A DNA stretch of 64,000 bases from the NCBI RefSeq assembly GCF_049200465.1, contig NZ_CP120836.1, positions 3,906,001-3,970,000 of the forward strand, given 5' to 3'. The notes under the pieces are model-generated. The model was not told the origin of the DNA, did no database searches, and saw nothing but the letters and a program-made list of their open reading frames with translations. The DNA comes from Leptothermofonsia sp049200465. Lineage in GTDB: Bacteria; Cyanobacteriota; Cyanobacteriia; Leptolyngbyales; Leptolyngbyaceae. Shown one piece after another: positions 1-8,412 of the stretch. Each line of letters opens with the position of its first letter. Within the stretch, counting starts at the first letter, position 1. Both the position numbers and the translations under genes were made by a program.

Positions 1-269
1 CAGAATTTCTCCGGTACAAACATAACAAAGAAAAGGTAGATGGAGAGTGCAACCGTAACCATTCCCAGCATGGCCAGCCAGACGATTTGGGATTGGGTCA
101 GTTGTGCGCCTGTAGCAGCATAAACGGCGGGTGATAGAACCAGAAGGTTAAAGACCATGCCCAGAAACAGGTACAGCGGCAGCTTCTGTCTACGCCACTC
201 AAACCAGATTTTGGCAATGGTTTCCAGAAACGAAGTCGTTAGAGATCGGGTTGGAATGATTGGTTTCAT
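1..269 (-). CDS. kdpF: KdpF-like subunit of K+-transporting ATPase (stop codon cut by window edge)
   Basis: Translating the minus strand from the ATG at 269 gives 89 residues starting MKPIIPTRSLTTS and ending FVMFVPEKF, with a TG left at the window edge that would be the first two bases of a stop. Two hydrophobic segments lie near residues 28-46 and 60-84. The ending (small hydrophobic helix followed by P-E-K/R-F) is the signature of KdpF, the small stabilising membrane subunit of the KdpFABC potassium pump; the N-terminal half is an extension of the kind annotated in cyanobacteria. It follows kdpB in the same direction after 127 bases, so kdpC is expected just outside the window. The assignment rests on the C-terminus and context. 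Confidence 0.7.
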   Translation of the reverse strand, partial: MKPIIPTRSLTTSFLETIAKIWFEWRRQKLPLYLFLGMVFNLLVLSPAVYAATGAQLTQSQIVWLAMLGMVTVALSIYLFFVMFVPEKF

Positions 270-396
270 ACACAGTCACATCGGGGAGTGTAAGAAGGAA
301 TGGTGGTGAATCAGTTGAAAAACAGGGAGTAGGGAGTGGGCAGTTACAGGGGGAATTTTCTGCTTAGGGATGGGCACAGATCATACTAAGTGCCTT

Positions 397-2487
397 TTAT
401 GTCAATGGAATTACCAGGTCAATCAGCTTAATGGCAACAAAGGGCGCAATCACTCCTCCGACTCCATAGATAAAAATATTGCGCTTCAGTAACTGATCCG
501 CTGTCAAAGGACGAAACTGGACTCCCTTGAGCGCTAGCGGAATCAGAGCCGGAATGATCAGTGCGTTGTAAATTAAGGTTGCCAGAATGGCAGAGGTTGG
601 ACTTTTCAACCCCATAACATTGAGAGCTCCAACTCCTACGGTAGAAAAGATGGTAGGAATGATGGCAAAGTACTTGGCAATGTCGTTTGCAATCGAAAAT
701 GTTGTCAGCGCTCCACGCGTAATCAACAATTGCTTTCCAATTGTGACCAGATCGATCAGTTTTGTTGGGTCAGAGTCCAGATCCACCATATTGGCGGCTT
801 CTTTGGCTGCCTGGGTACCCGAATTCATTGCCAACCCCACATTTGCTTGAGCCAACGCAGGAGCATCATTGGTACCATCCCCGGTCATTGCCACCAACTT
901 TCCCTTTGATTGTTCAGATCGGATGACATCGATTTTGTCTTCTGGGGTTGCTTCTGCGATAAAGTCATCTACTCCCGCTTCTTCAGCAATAACTGAAGCG
1001 GTGATTCGGTTGTCACCCGTCAGCATGATGGTACGGACGCCCATACGGCGGAGTTGGTCAAATCGCTCTCGAATACCCGGTTTGACAATATCTTTCAGAT
1101 AGATGACTCCATAGATTTCGCTACCCTGGCAAACGGCGAGGGGTGTTCCCCCCAGGTGGGAGACTTGCTCAAAAGCTGCATCCAGGTCAGAGGGGATTTG
1201 GCCACCACGGGAGCGAACAAAGCCTTTGATGGCATCTACAGCTCCTTTACGAACTTCCTGTCCATCAGGCAAATCTGTCCCGCTCATTCGGGTTCGGGCA
1301 GAAAACTCGACGCCTTCAGCCCTATCCAGTTTGAAATCGATAGATGCCTGCATCGACTCTGCCAGGCCTACGATGGATCTGCCCTCTGGAGTTTCATCAA
1401 ACACACTGGAGGCTAGCGAAACGTTTGCAACCTCTTCTACTGTATGTCCGTTGACGGGAATAAACTGATCGGCAAGGCGATTACCGAGGGTAATGGTGCC
1501 CGTCTTGTCCAGTACCAGGGTATTCACATCACCACAGGCTTCTACGGCGCGCCCCGAAGTGGCGACTACGTTAAATTGAGCTACGCGGTCCATGCCAGCA
1601 ATTCCGATCGCACTCAACAATCCCCCAATGGTTGTTGGAATCAATGCAACCAGCAATGCAATCAATGCGGCAATTCCTACCGGAGACTGTACATAGTTTG
1701 CAAAAGGGGTTAGTGTTGCAATTACAATTAAAAACACCTGAGTCAGGACAGCCAGCAATACCGTCAGGGCAATCTCGTTGGGAGTTTTGCGGCGCTCAGC
1801 TCCTTCGACCAGGGCAATCATGCGATCAATGAACCCTTTACCGGGATCTGCCGTAATCCGGATAATTAACTCGTCTGATAACAACCGGGTGCCACCAGTG
1901 ACTGAACTGGCAATATCAGTACCCGGTTGCTTCAAAACAGGAGCCGATTCACCTGTAATCGCGGACTCATCGACCGAGCCAACTCCTTGAAGCACTTCTC
2001 CATCCGCTGGAATCATGTCACCTGCAACGACTTTTACCTGGTCGCCTCGTTGTAGCGCTGTGGAACTGATTTCCTGAATGGAACCATCGGGAAGGAGTTT
2101 GCGGGCGATCATATCAGAACGGGTGGATCGGAGTGAGTCTGCCTGAGCTTTGCCGCGTCCTTCGGCGATCGCTTCGGCAAAATTAGCAAAGACAACCGTG
2201 AAAAACAAAATAGCGGTAATCAACCCATTCAACAGACGGGAGTTTTCGTTGGGTATATCTCCAAACAAGCCTGGGTTGATTGTCACCAGTGCAGTCACAA
2301 CGGTGCCGATGTAAACCACGAACATAATCGGATTTTTCACCGCAATTCGGGGGTCAAGTTTGACAAATGCATCTCGAATTGCCCGCTGATAGAGCCCACT
2401 CATTTTCGCTTTCGGCGTGTGTTTCCGAGAAGCACGAGTTCCAGTGGGAACCCGGTAAGGACGAGAAGTCGAGCTGGATGGTTTCAT
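397..2487 (-). CDS. kdpB: Potassium-transporting P-type ATPase, catalytic subunit KdpB
   Basis: A 696-residue P-type ATPase that hydrolyses ATP to drive K+ import through KdpA in the plasma membrane. Visible landmarks in order: an early pair of membrane segments (about 50-110), the actuator motif TGES in SAITGESAPV, the phosphorylation motif DKTGT in LVLDKTGTITL, the nucleotide domain, and the hinge motif TGDGTNDAPAL followed by three C-terminal membrane helices. Length matches the family (about 680-700). The N-terminus is about 20 residues longer than in enterobacteria and rich in Ser, Arg and Lys. kdpA lies 204 bases upstream and the KdpF-like gene 127 bases downstream. No kdpD/kdpE sensor genes are in the window. 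Confidence 0.97.
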   Translation of the reverse strand: MKPSSSTSRPYRVPTGTRASRKHTPKAKMSGLYQRAIRDAFVKLDPRIAVKNPIMFVVYIGTVVTALVTINPGLFGDIPNENSRLLNGLITAILFFTVVFANFAEAIAEGRGKAQADSLRSTRSDMIARKLLPDGSIQEISSTALQRGDQVKVVAGDMIPADGEVLQGVGSVDESAITGESAPVLKQPGTDIASSVTGGTRLLSDELIIRITADPGKGFIDRMIALVEGAERRKTPNEIALTVLLAVLTQVFLIVIATLTPFANYVQSPVGIAALIALLVALIPTTIGGLLSAIGIAGMDRVAQFNVVATSGRAVEACGDVNTLVLDKTGTITLGNRLADQFIPVNGHTVEEVANVSLASSVFDETPEGRSIVGLAESMQASIDFKLDRAEGVEFSARTRMSGTDLPDGQEVRKGAVDAIKGFVRSRGGQIPSDLDAAFEQVSHLGGTPLAVCQGSEIYGVIYLKDIVKPGIRERFDQLRRMGVRTIMLTGDNRITASVIAEEAGVDDFIAEATPEDKIDVIRSEQSKGKLVAMTGDGTNDAPALAQANVGLAMNSGTQAAKEAANMVDLDSDPTKLIDLVTIGKQLLITRGALTTFSIANDIAKYFAIIPTIFSTVGVGALNVMGLKSPTSAILATLIYNALIIPALIPLALKGVQFRPLTADQLLKRNIFIYGVGGVIAPFVAIKLIDLVIPLT

Positions 2488-2507
2488 TGGAATGGGGGGA
2501 GAGGAAA

Positions 2508-2625
2508 AAGGAAGAGGGAAGAAGAAAGAGAGAAGTCAGGAGCCAGAGGTTAGGAGTTGGGATTTGGGAAGAGGGGAGGTAGGGAGTAGGGAGTAGGGAG
2601 TAGGGAGTAAAGTAACCTCACCCGA
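2508..2625. repeat. Degenerate G-rich heptad repeats between kdpA and kdpB
   Basis: The kdpA-kdpB spacer is largely made of purine-rich short repeats, including four to five tandem copies of the heptamer GTAGGGA near 2579-2608, preceded by GAAGAGGGAAG-type sequence and AGGAGCCAGAGG. Similar tracts recur in most gene-free stretches of the window and resemble the short tandemly repeated repetitive sequences described in filamentous cyanobacteria. Confidence 0.75.
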
Positions 2626-2691
2626 TCACCCCGTTACCCGATCACTCCCTCACGTGACTAACAATTAACAACCAACAACTAACAATTTCCA

Positions 2692-4383
2692 CTAACCTCC
2701 AAAAACCTGAAAGGCTTCTGCAATGGGACCGAGCGCCAGTACAGGGAAGAAGGTTAGCGCGCCCATAATCAGGATGATGCCTGCGGTGACACCTGTGAAC
2801 AATCCAGTATCGGTGCGTAAAGTGCCGGAGGTCATGGGGACGGGTTGTTTACGGGAAACGTTATCTGCCAGCAGCAGCAGGGCAATGATAGGAATGTAGC
2901 GTCCGACCAGGAGACTGAAGGATGCGCTTAGATTCCACCAGAGGGTAGCGTCGCCCAGCCCTTCGAAACCAGAACCGTTGTTTGCAGCGGCGGAGGTGTA
3001 TTCATAAATCACCTGAGATAGTCCGTGGAAGCCGGGGTTGCTGATACCGGCTAGTTGCTCAGGGAATGCCATGGTAATGGCGGCCGGTATCAGGATGGCG
3101 ATCGGGTGAACGAGCAAAATCAGAAAACTCGTTAATACCACTTCTCGTTTCTCAATCTTGCGTCCCAGAAATTCGGGAGTGCGACCCACCATTAGCCCGG
3201 TCACAAAGACTGCCAGAATGAGATAGGCAAACAGGTAGGCGGTACCAGTGCCCTGCCCTCCCCAAATAATTTGCAGAAACATGTTTGAGAGCTGAACAAA
3301 GCCACCGTTTGGCATAAAAGAGTCGTGCATACTGTTGACCGCACCACACATAGTGGCTGTGGTAGTGACGGCGAAGAGGGCAGACTGGGCCCAGCCAAAG
3401 CGGACTTCTTTCCCTTCCAGGTTTGGTTGCTGGCTACCCAGGAGAGCATTAACCGCAGGGTTGCCATTGTGTTCACTGATCGCCACAATCCCCACAAATG
3501 CAATGTAAATTGCCAGCACCATGCCATACACCAGCCACGCCTGCTTGCGGTTATTGACCATCACGCCGTAGGTGTAAATGAGCGAACTGGGAATGGAAAC
3601 CATTCCAACAATTTGAATTAAGTTGGTGAATCCATTGGGGTTTTCAAGCGGATGGGCAGAGTTGATACCAAAGAAGCCACCTCCGTTTTCGCCCAGTTCT
3701 TTGATGATTTCAAAATGAGCAACAGGACCAAGAGCGATCGCCTGTTGCAAATCCGGATTTTCTAGCGTTCGGACAACAACCGGACCCGCCAGCGTTTCGG
3801 GAATTCCCTGCGATATTAAAGCGATTGCGCCCACGATGCTAATTGGCAGCAGAATACGTGTAATTGATCGAAACAGGTCAACATAGAAATTACCCAGTGG
3901 TCTACCCGTTAAACCGCGAATAAAGGCAATTCCAACAGCTAAGCCCGTTGCAGCGGAGGTAAACATGAGGAAACCCAGAGCGGCAAACTGGCTAAAGTAG
4001 CTCAATGTTGTTTCGCCAGAGTAGTGCTGCTGATTGGTATTAGTAACAAATGAAATGGTCGTGTGAAGGGCCAGATCCCAGGTGGGAGTACCAAGCCCCG
4101 TCGGGTTAAACGGCAGCCAGCTTTGATTCATCAGAATCAGAAAAATCAGCAAGCCCATGACAGCATTGCTATAAAGCACTGCCCGTGCATATTGCCAGCC
4201 AGTCATGTCTTCCCATGCTTGAATGCCGCTAAGGCGGTAGACAATTCGTTCAACAGGGTCGAGCACAGGGTCGAGAAGGGTTGTCTGCCCTTGATATACA
4301 CGAGCCATGTATCCCCCAAAAAATGGAGTAATGACTATGATGATGAGAATTGTCAGCGCAATTTGGAAAAAACCTTGCCACAT
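2692..4383 (-). CDS. kdpA: Potassium-transporting ATPase, K+-translocating subunit KdpA
   Basis: A 563-residue polytopic membrane protein forming the K+ channel-like part of the Kdp pump. The N-terminus MWQGFFQIALTILIII, the early GGYMARVYQG, the filter-region sequence TNTNQQHYSGE, the loop GENGGGFFGINSAHP and the later TSAAANNGSGFEGL are all typical KdpA segments; four such pore-loop regions are expected and can be followed along the protein. Length is as usual for the family. It is the first gene of the minus-strand kdp operon; the 700 bases upstream carry repeats and an IS5-type element, so any native regulatory region is short. Confidence 0.97.
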   Translation of the reverse strand: MWQGFFQIALTILIIIVITPFFGGYMARVYQGQTTLLDPVLDPVERIVYRLSGIQAWEDMTGWQYARAVLYSNAVMGLLIFLILMNQSWLPFNPTGLGTPTWDLALHTTISFVTNTNQQHYSGETTLSYFSQFAALGFLMFTSAATGLAVGIAFIRGLTGRPLGNFYVDLFRSITRILLPISIVGAIALISQGIPETLAGPVVVRTLENPDLQQAIALGPVAHFEIIKELGENGGGFFGINSAHPLENPNGFTNLIQIVGMVSIPSSLIYTYGVMVNNRKQAWLVYGMVLAIYIAFVGIVAISEHNGNPAVNALLGSQQPNLEGKEVRFGWAQSALFAVTTTATMCGAVNSMHDSFMPNGGFVQLSNMFLQIIWGGQGTGTAYLFAYLILAVFVTGLMVGRTPEFLGRKIEKREVVLTSFLILLVHPIAILIPAAITMAFPEQLAGISNPGFHGLSQVIYEYTSAAANNGSGFEGLGDATLWWNLSASFSLLVGRYIPIIALLLLADNVSRKQPVPMTSGTLRTDTGLFTGVTAGIILIMGALTFFPVLALGPIAEAFQVFGG

Positions 4384-4456
4384 AAATCAGAATTACCAGA
4401 AAGGAACTCTCAACGGTTTTTATCAGCAGTTTGCAACAGAGTGTTCAATAGCGTCT

Positions 4457-4533
4457 TTCTTGAAATTTGAACGGGGTGCAGGGGTTCCACCCCTGCGTGG
4501 AGGCGAAACCCCTACCCCCTCTTGCTGGTGGAT
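4457..4533. repeat. Dispersed G/C-rich repeat, copy near kdpA start
   Basis: The block TCTTGAAATTTGAACGGGG followed by a GGGGTTCCAC-CCCTGCG hairpin region recurs almost unchanged at 4974-5066 (TTGAAATTTGAATGGGG, then the same order of blocks). The GGGGTTCCACCCCTGC-GGAGGCGAAGCCCC architecture is also seen in the centres of the elements at 36923, 47158, 55366 and 59800. The whole gap 4384-5097 has no convincing gene. Confidence 0.75.
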
Positions 4534-4973
4534 ACTAACTGTAAGAACAAGATCCCCACTGGCAATAATTTGAATTGGCGATCGCTGAAATTACATGATT
4601 TGAGCGAATTAGACCTAACAAATAACAATCTTGAGGTAATCGAATTGTAGTCAAGAAAACACCACAATGAATGTTATCAGGCAATATCCTTATCTGGACA
4701 AGCCCAGATGGTGAAGTGTTCATAGACTTGGTAGCAGCAAAAGCTGTTGGTTTTAAGAATAGCTTGATAGCCTCATTGTCCACCTGTTTCAGATTCAGTA
4801 ACATACAGCAACGGATATAAATTCTGTTTAGAAATCTCTGTTTAGAGATCACGCAAGCTAGATGTTTCAGATCTTTTCATAGAATCTTTTCATAGAAATC
4901 CGAACTTTTGATAGATAGCAAAGGGTTTATATTTGGAAATATAGGCTCTCTATATATTTCTAGGTATATAGCA

Positions 4974-5066
4974 TCCTTCTTGAAATTTGAATGGGGTGCA
5001 GGGGTTCCACTTCTGCGCGGGGACGAAGCCCTCACTCCCCTTTACCAATTAATGATGACTACCTAA
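4974..5066. repeat. Dispersed G/C-rich repeat, second copy
   Basis: Second copy of the repeat at 4457-4533, on the same strand. Its right end, AATTAATGATGACTACCTA, is found again in inverse orientation at the border of the element inserted in the DUF5615 gene (about 55368-55387), which helps define one end of this repeat family. Confidence 0.7.
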
Positions 5067-5097
5067 TGCATTTAGACCTTTTTTGCTAGGGGTTCTA

Positions 5098-5925
5098 GAG
5101 CGTGTCATCAATTGAGCCAGATGACAAAAGCCGCCAGATAAATCCCACTCAGAACCATCTGTGCCAACTTGTCGTAGCGCGTTGCAATCGCCCGATACAG
5201 CTTCAGTTGGGCAGAGAGGTTTTCAATCAGAGGGCGTGCTTGGTAGAGGTGCTTGTTGTAGTCTCGCTGGGTTTTGCGGTTGCGCTTGGGGGGAATCACA
5301 CACGTTTTGCCCTGCTGTTGCAATCGTTCAATCACTCGTGGGTTTGCATCATACCCCGTGTCTGCCAACAGGGTGTCTGCTTTGAGGTCGGTTAACAGCA
5401 CATCCGCCCCATCCAAGTCACATGCCTGCGCAGGTGTGAGGTGAAACCCAAGCGGATTGCCTAAAGCATCAACCAAGGCATGAATTTTAGTACTCAATCC
5501 CCCGTTGCTGCGACCAATAGCTTGGGCATCGGCAGCCCCCCTTCTGCCCCGGCACTATATTGGTGGGCGCGCATAATCAGTCGAGCATCGCGTATTCAAT
5601 GTCTGCATTGTGGGCTAACATCCTAAACACTCGCTCCCATACACCCGTTTTGGCCCACCGCCGAAACCGGGTGTGGACTTTGCGAAAGTGCCCAAATCGG
5701 TCTGGCAAGTCGCGCCAAGGGATGCCTGCTCGGTAGCGATACAAGACAGCTTCGACAAACAACCGATGGTCCTTCGCCTTGACTCCAACCCACTGGTCAC
5801 TGCCAGCTAATAAATCTTTGATGCGTTCCCATTGGTCATCTCGTAAAGCATAGCGGCGAGTGGTCATGCTCAGCTTGTGGGATAAATGTCTGCTATCCCA
5901 GCTTACCTATTTGATGACACACCCT
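5098..5925 (-). mobile_element. IS5-family (IS427-like) insertion sequence, decayed copy
   Basis: An 828-bp element bounded by imperfect terminal inverted repeats: GAGCGTGTCATCAA at 5098-5111 and the complement of AGGGTGTGTCATCAA at 5911-5925. A TA dinucleotide flanks both ends, consistent with the short TA target duplication of this group. It contains a two-part IS5-type transposase on the minus strand. The subgroup assignment is from the transposase style and the TA flanks and is an inference. Confidence 0.85.
5108..5867 (-). pseudogene. IS5-type transposase, two frames
   Basis: The N-terminal half is 5577-5867 (96 residues, MTTRRYALRDDQWERI...GIPWRDLP...AMLD, then a stop). The C-terminal half is in another frame to 5108 (STKIHALVDALGNPLGF, LADTGYDA with a catalytic Asp, PLIENLSAQLK with the catalytic Glu, RAIATRYDKLA). 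Between them the expected linking peptide IMRAHQYSAGAEGG reads in a third frame. A run of six G (C6 at 5536-5541 on the plus strand) fits a programmed -1 frameshift, as known in IS5 relatives. A further loss of four bases just after GAC (around 5575), where two codons of the usual D-S-T-I are missing, cannot be explained by slippage, so the copy is probably dead. Confidence 0.85.
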
Positions 5926-5957
5926 AAATCAATCCCTAGAATTTTCATAGCTTTTGT

Positions 5958-6029
5958 CCTTGGGTTGGAGGTACGTATAACAGGTCAATCCTGATTTGGT
6001 TTGATTTTCCTGGTCTTTCCAACCCAAGG
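5958..6029. repeat. 72-bp imperfect palindrome with perfect 12-bp arms
   Basis: CCTTGGGTTGGA at 5958-5969 is matched by its exact complement TCCAACCCAAGG at 6018-6029; inside, CAGGTCAATC and GATTTTCCTG pair at 8 of 10 positions. It lies immediately downstream of the last glycosyltransferase gene on the minus strand, so it could terminate that operon or be a small palindromic element. There is no T-run directly after the arm. Confidence 0.75.
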
Positions 6030-6030
6030 C

Positions 6031-7125
6031 TTACATGGATTCTTTAGGCTTACCCTCTTTCCCCCTAATACCGATCTCCGGTGTTACTGAATGTGGGTAT
6101 GAAGCTGTATGCTCGAAATTTCGTTTCGATTCATACTGCTTTCCAGCAACGCCCCGATCTCCTGCTATCGTGTCTAACCGATCCTTCGCAAAACATTCAG
6201 CCTGGTTCGTCGGTAATGGCTTGATTGCCGCACAAACCAATAGCCTCCAGCCTTCGAGATGAAAAGGCAAGGTTTTAATCGCCCGCCATCCGTAAGTCAT
6301 TGCCGTTTGGCGTTGACCGCTGTTGAATGCCCACCAGCCATACTGCAACATGAAACGGTGACGGGAAGCCTGGCTACTTCCCGGACGCCATTCACCAATG
6401 GCTTCAAATTGTCCTTCTATGCCTCGCCGCTTCCATGCTCGTTCGCACGCCTCCCGTGCTTTTTCCATTTCCAGGCTGGGGTTTTTCTCACTGATTGAAT
6501 TAGGATGGAGCCGATACTGCACCAGAGGCTGGGGCAGATTGGCCAGTTTGCCAACTTCTCCCAATCGCATCCACAGATCCAGGTCTTCACAGACTGGCAT
6601 CGTCTGGTTATATCCACCAATGGCGATCGCAGGTACCCGCCGGAACATCACCGTTGGCTGGTGAATGGCCCCAAACCCTGCCAGCAACTGCTTCTGAATT
6701 GTGGCATCGTCCTCCGCCAACTGAAAACAGATCAGCAACAGACGGCCCTCTTCGTCAATGAGTTGGTAAGAACTGCCAACACAAACCACATCTGGATTCT
6801 GCCGCAGAAACATCACCTGGCGAGTCAGGCGATCGGGAAGAGCAATATCATCCGCATCCATAACAGCAACGAACTCACCCTTTGCCTGCCACAGCATCTC
6901 ATTTCGGGTGCGAGAAATCCCCCGATTCTCCCGGCTAATTAAACGGATTCGCTGATCCTTTTCAGCGTAGCGCTTCAAAATCGACAGTGAGGTATCGTTT
7001 GAACCGTCATCGGTGATGATCAATTCAAAATCCTGAAACGATTGACCCAGGATGCTTTCAATCGCCAGCGCTACATACCGCTGACTATTGTAAACTGGCA
7101 TGAGAACTGAAACGGTAGGGCTCAT
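6031..7125 (-). CDS. Family 2 glycosyltransferase, last gene of polysaccharide operon
   Basis: A 364-residue GT-A fold glycosyltransferase likely to add a sugar to a cell-surface polysaccharide in the cytoplasm. N-terminal VSVLMPVYNSQRYV, the ITDDGSNDTSL nucleotide-binding motif and VMDADDIALPDRL with the metal-binding Asp residues identify family GT2. The start ATG overlaps the stop of the preceding glycosyltransferase by four bases. From about residue 325 the tail (KQYESKRNFEHTA...) is encoded by a dispersed hairpin repeat (6103-6153) also present at 54081, so the true enzyme probably ended near LPTNQ and the reading frame has been extended by repeat insertion. Closely similar to the two glycosyltransferases upstream. 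Confidence 0.9.
   Translation of the reverse strand: MSPTVSVLMPVYNSQRYVALAIESILGQSFQDFELIITDDGSNDTSLSILKRYAEKDQRIRLISRENRGISRTRNEMLWQAKGEFVAVMDADDIALPDRLTRQVMFLRQNPDVVCVGSSYQLIDEEGRLLLICFQLAEDDATIQKQLLAGFGAIHQPTVMFRRVPAIAIGGYNQTMPVCEDLDLWMRLGEVGKLANLPQPLVQYRLHPNSISEKNPSLEMEKAREACERAWKRRGIEGQFEAIGEWRPGSSQASRHRFMLQYGWWAFNSGQRQTAMTYGWRAIKTLPFHLEGWRLLVCAAIKPLPTNQAECFAKDRLDTIAGDRGVAGKQYESKRNFEHTASYPHSVTPEIGIRGKEGKPKESM
6103..6153. repeat. 51-bp hairpin repeat inside glycosyltransferase 3' end (copy 1 of 2)
   Basis: 47 of 51 bases are identical to 54081-54131 on the same strand. The sequence forms a hairpin: GTATG pairs with CATAC and CGAAA with TTTCG around a short loop. Here it is translated in the minus-strand glycosyltransferase frame. 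Confidence 0.8.
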
Positions 7126-8039
7126 ACCGAATCTCCTTTAGGAAAAGGTTTGATGGCGGCGCAAACAAGTAACCTCCAGCTTTCCAGATCGAGTGGCAGT
7201 GCCTGTACAGCTCTCACCCCATAGGAAACCGCTGCCTCTCGCTGTCTGTTGAGAAACGCTTGCCAACCACACCGGAGCATCAATTGTTGATAGCGTTGCT
7301 CAACCTTTTCACAGCGAGGGGGATCCTTCAGGCCGCGGCGCTGCCACGCCTGTTCACATACCTTTCGTACCGTCTGACTATGCTGCTTTAACCGTTTTGA
7401 TGTGATCGAAGCGGTATGAACCCGATATTTTAGAATCGTTTCCTCAAGATTAGCCAGTTCCCCCAACTCACCCAAGCGTAACCACAAATCCAGATCTTCG
7501 GCAGGAAAGGTAGCCGGATCGTATCCCCCAACTTGCCGTACGGCTGACCGCCGCATCATGGCACAGGAATGCTGAATTGGCGAGTTTCCGGACAAAAGTC
7601 GTTGTTGAATCTCATTATTTTGGAGAACGGGCGAAACGTGGAGAAGCCATTCTCCCTGGTGATCCACCATGTCATAGGCACCACCAACACAAAGCAGATT
7701 GGGCTGGTTCTCTAACTGTTGAACCTGACGCAGCAGCCGATCTGGTAAAGCGACATCATCAGCATCCATCCGAGCCAGAAACCTGCCGCTTGCCATTTCA
7801 ATCAATTCATTTAATGTCCGAACCAGCCCCCGATTTTCACGGCTCCATAAGCGAATTCGGCGATCGCTTTCCGCATACTGCTGCAAAATTTTGAGGGAAT
7901 CATCTGTGGAGCCATCGTTAATAATCAACAGTTCAAACTGAGTAAAAGATTGGTTGAGGATACTCTCGACCGCTTCCTCCAGATAGTGGCCACCGTTGAA
8001 GACTGGCATCAAGACTGAAACGATTGGAGATTGATTCAT
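7122..8039 (-). CDS. Family 2 glycosyltransferase (paralogue 2)
   Basis: A 305-residue GT2 enzyme. PIVSVLMPVFNGGHYLEEAVESIL, INDGSTDDSLKIL and RMDADDVALPDRLLRQV mark the nucleotide-sugar-binding and metal-binding sites; SAVRQVGGYDPATFPAEDLDLWLRL is the acceptor-side region also seen in its neighbours. Its 3' end overlaps the next glycosyltransferase start by four bases (ATGA), indicating translational coupling. The 373-base gap upstream, to the next paralogue, holds a repeat element. Sugar and acceptor cannot be deduced. Confidence 0.93.
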   Translation of the reverse strand: MNQSPIVSVLMPVFNGGHYLEEAVESILNQSFTQFELLIINDGSTDDSLKILQQYAESDRRIRLWSRENRGLVRTLNELIEMASGRFLARMDADDVALPDRLLRQVQQLENQPNLLCVGGAYDMVDHQGEWLLHVSPVLQNNEIQQRLLSGNSPIQHSCAMMRRSAVRQVGGYDPATFPAEDLDLWLRLGELGELANLEETILKYRVHTASITSKRLKQHSQTVRKVCEQAWQRRGLKDPPRCEKVEQRYQQLMLRCGWQAFLNRQREAAVSYGVRAVQALPLDLESWRLLVCAAIKPFPKGDSV

Positions 8040-8107
8040 TGCTCAACTCCACCAAGCAACGTTTGAACAACAGAGCAGAAAAGCGATGCAAACCCATAAG
8101 AGTTAAC

Positions 8108-8217
8108 TAGTGTTTCAAACACTAAATTTTGCAACATGGGGGTTTGGGGGCTTTGCCCCCAGAAGGGGGGTTCACCCCCTCCACCCCCTTCAAAACTTTT
8201 GTTTTGCAGTACTCGTC
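8108..8217. repeat. Dispersed repeat between two glycosyltransferase genes
   Basis: The 8040-8412 gap contains no convincing gene. It starts with the palindrome TAGTGTTT-c-AAACACTA (8108-8124), continues with AAATTTTGCAACA, a G/C-rich block with two nested hairpins (GGGGGCTTTGCCCCC and GGGGGGTTCACCCCC), and ends AAAACTTTTGTTTTGCAG. A shorter relative with AAACACTAAATTTTGCAA and CAAAACTTTTGTTT is at 25973-26065. A 92-codon reading frame across it (8036-8314, minus) merely translates the repeat. Confidence 0.8.
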
Positions 8218-8412
8218 TGGCTAGCCGCCGTTTATAGGTTTTCCCCATTTGCTGACGATGCAACCCAATACTCGTCAGGTGGATGAACTCCATGGAAGAT
8301 TGATAATTCAGCACAGCACTCCTGAAATTGTTAATAAGCGCCTGGTCTGAAATTGAATTCGCATGTTCAGCTTATAAAGCGTTACATTTCTTCAAGCATC
8401 GGTACGAATCAC

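Noticed and set aside
4671..4820. 49-codon plus-strand frame MLSGNILIWTSPDGEVFIDL upstream of kdpA
   Set aside because: Weakly reminiscent of phage antirepressor fragments, but short, without ribosome site and surrounded by repeats; not enough for a gene or pseudogene call.
8036..8314. 92-codon minus-strand frame between two glycosyltransferases
   Set aside because: Most of it translates a dispersed G/C-rich repeat (KSFEGGGGGEPPFWGQ); no homology expected.
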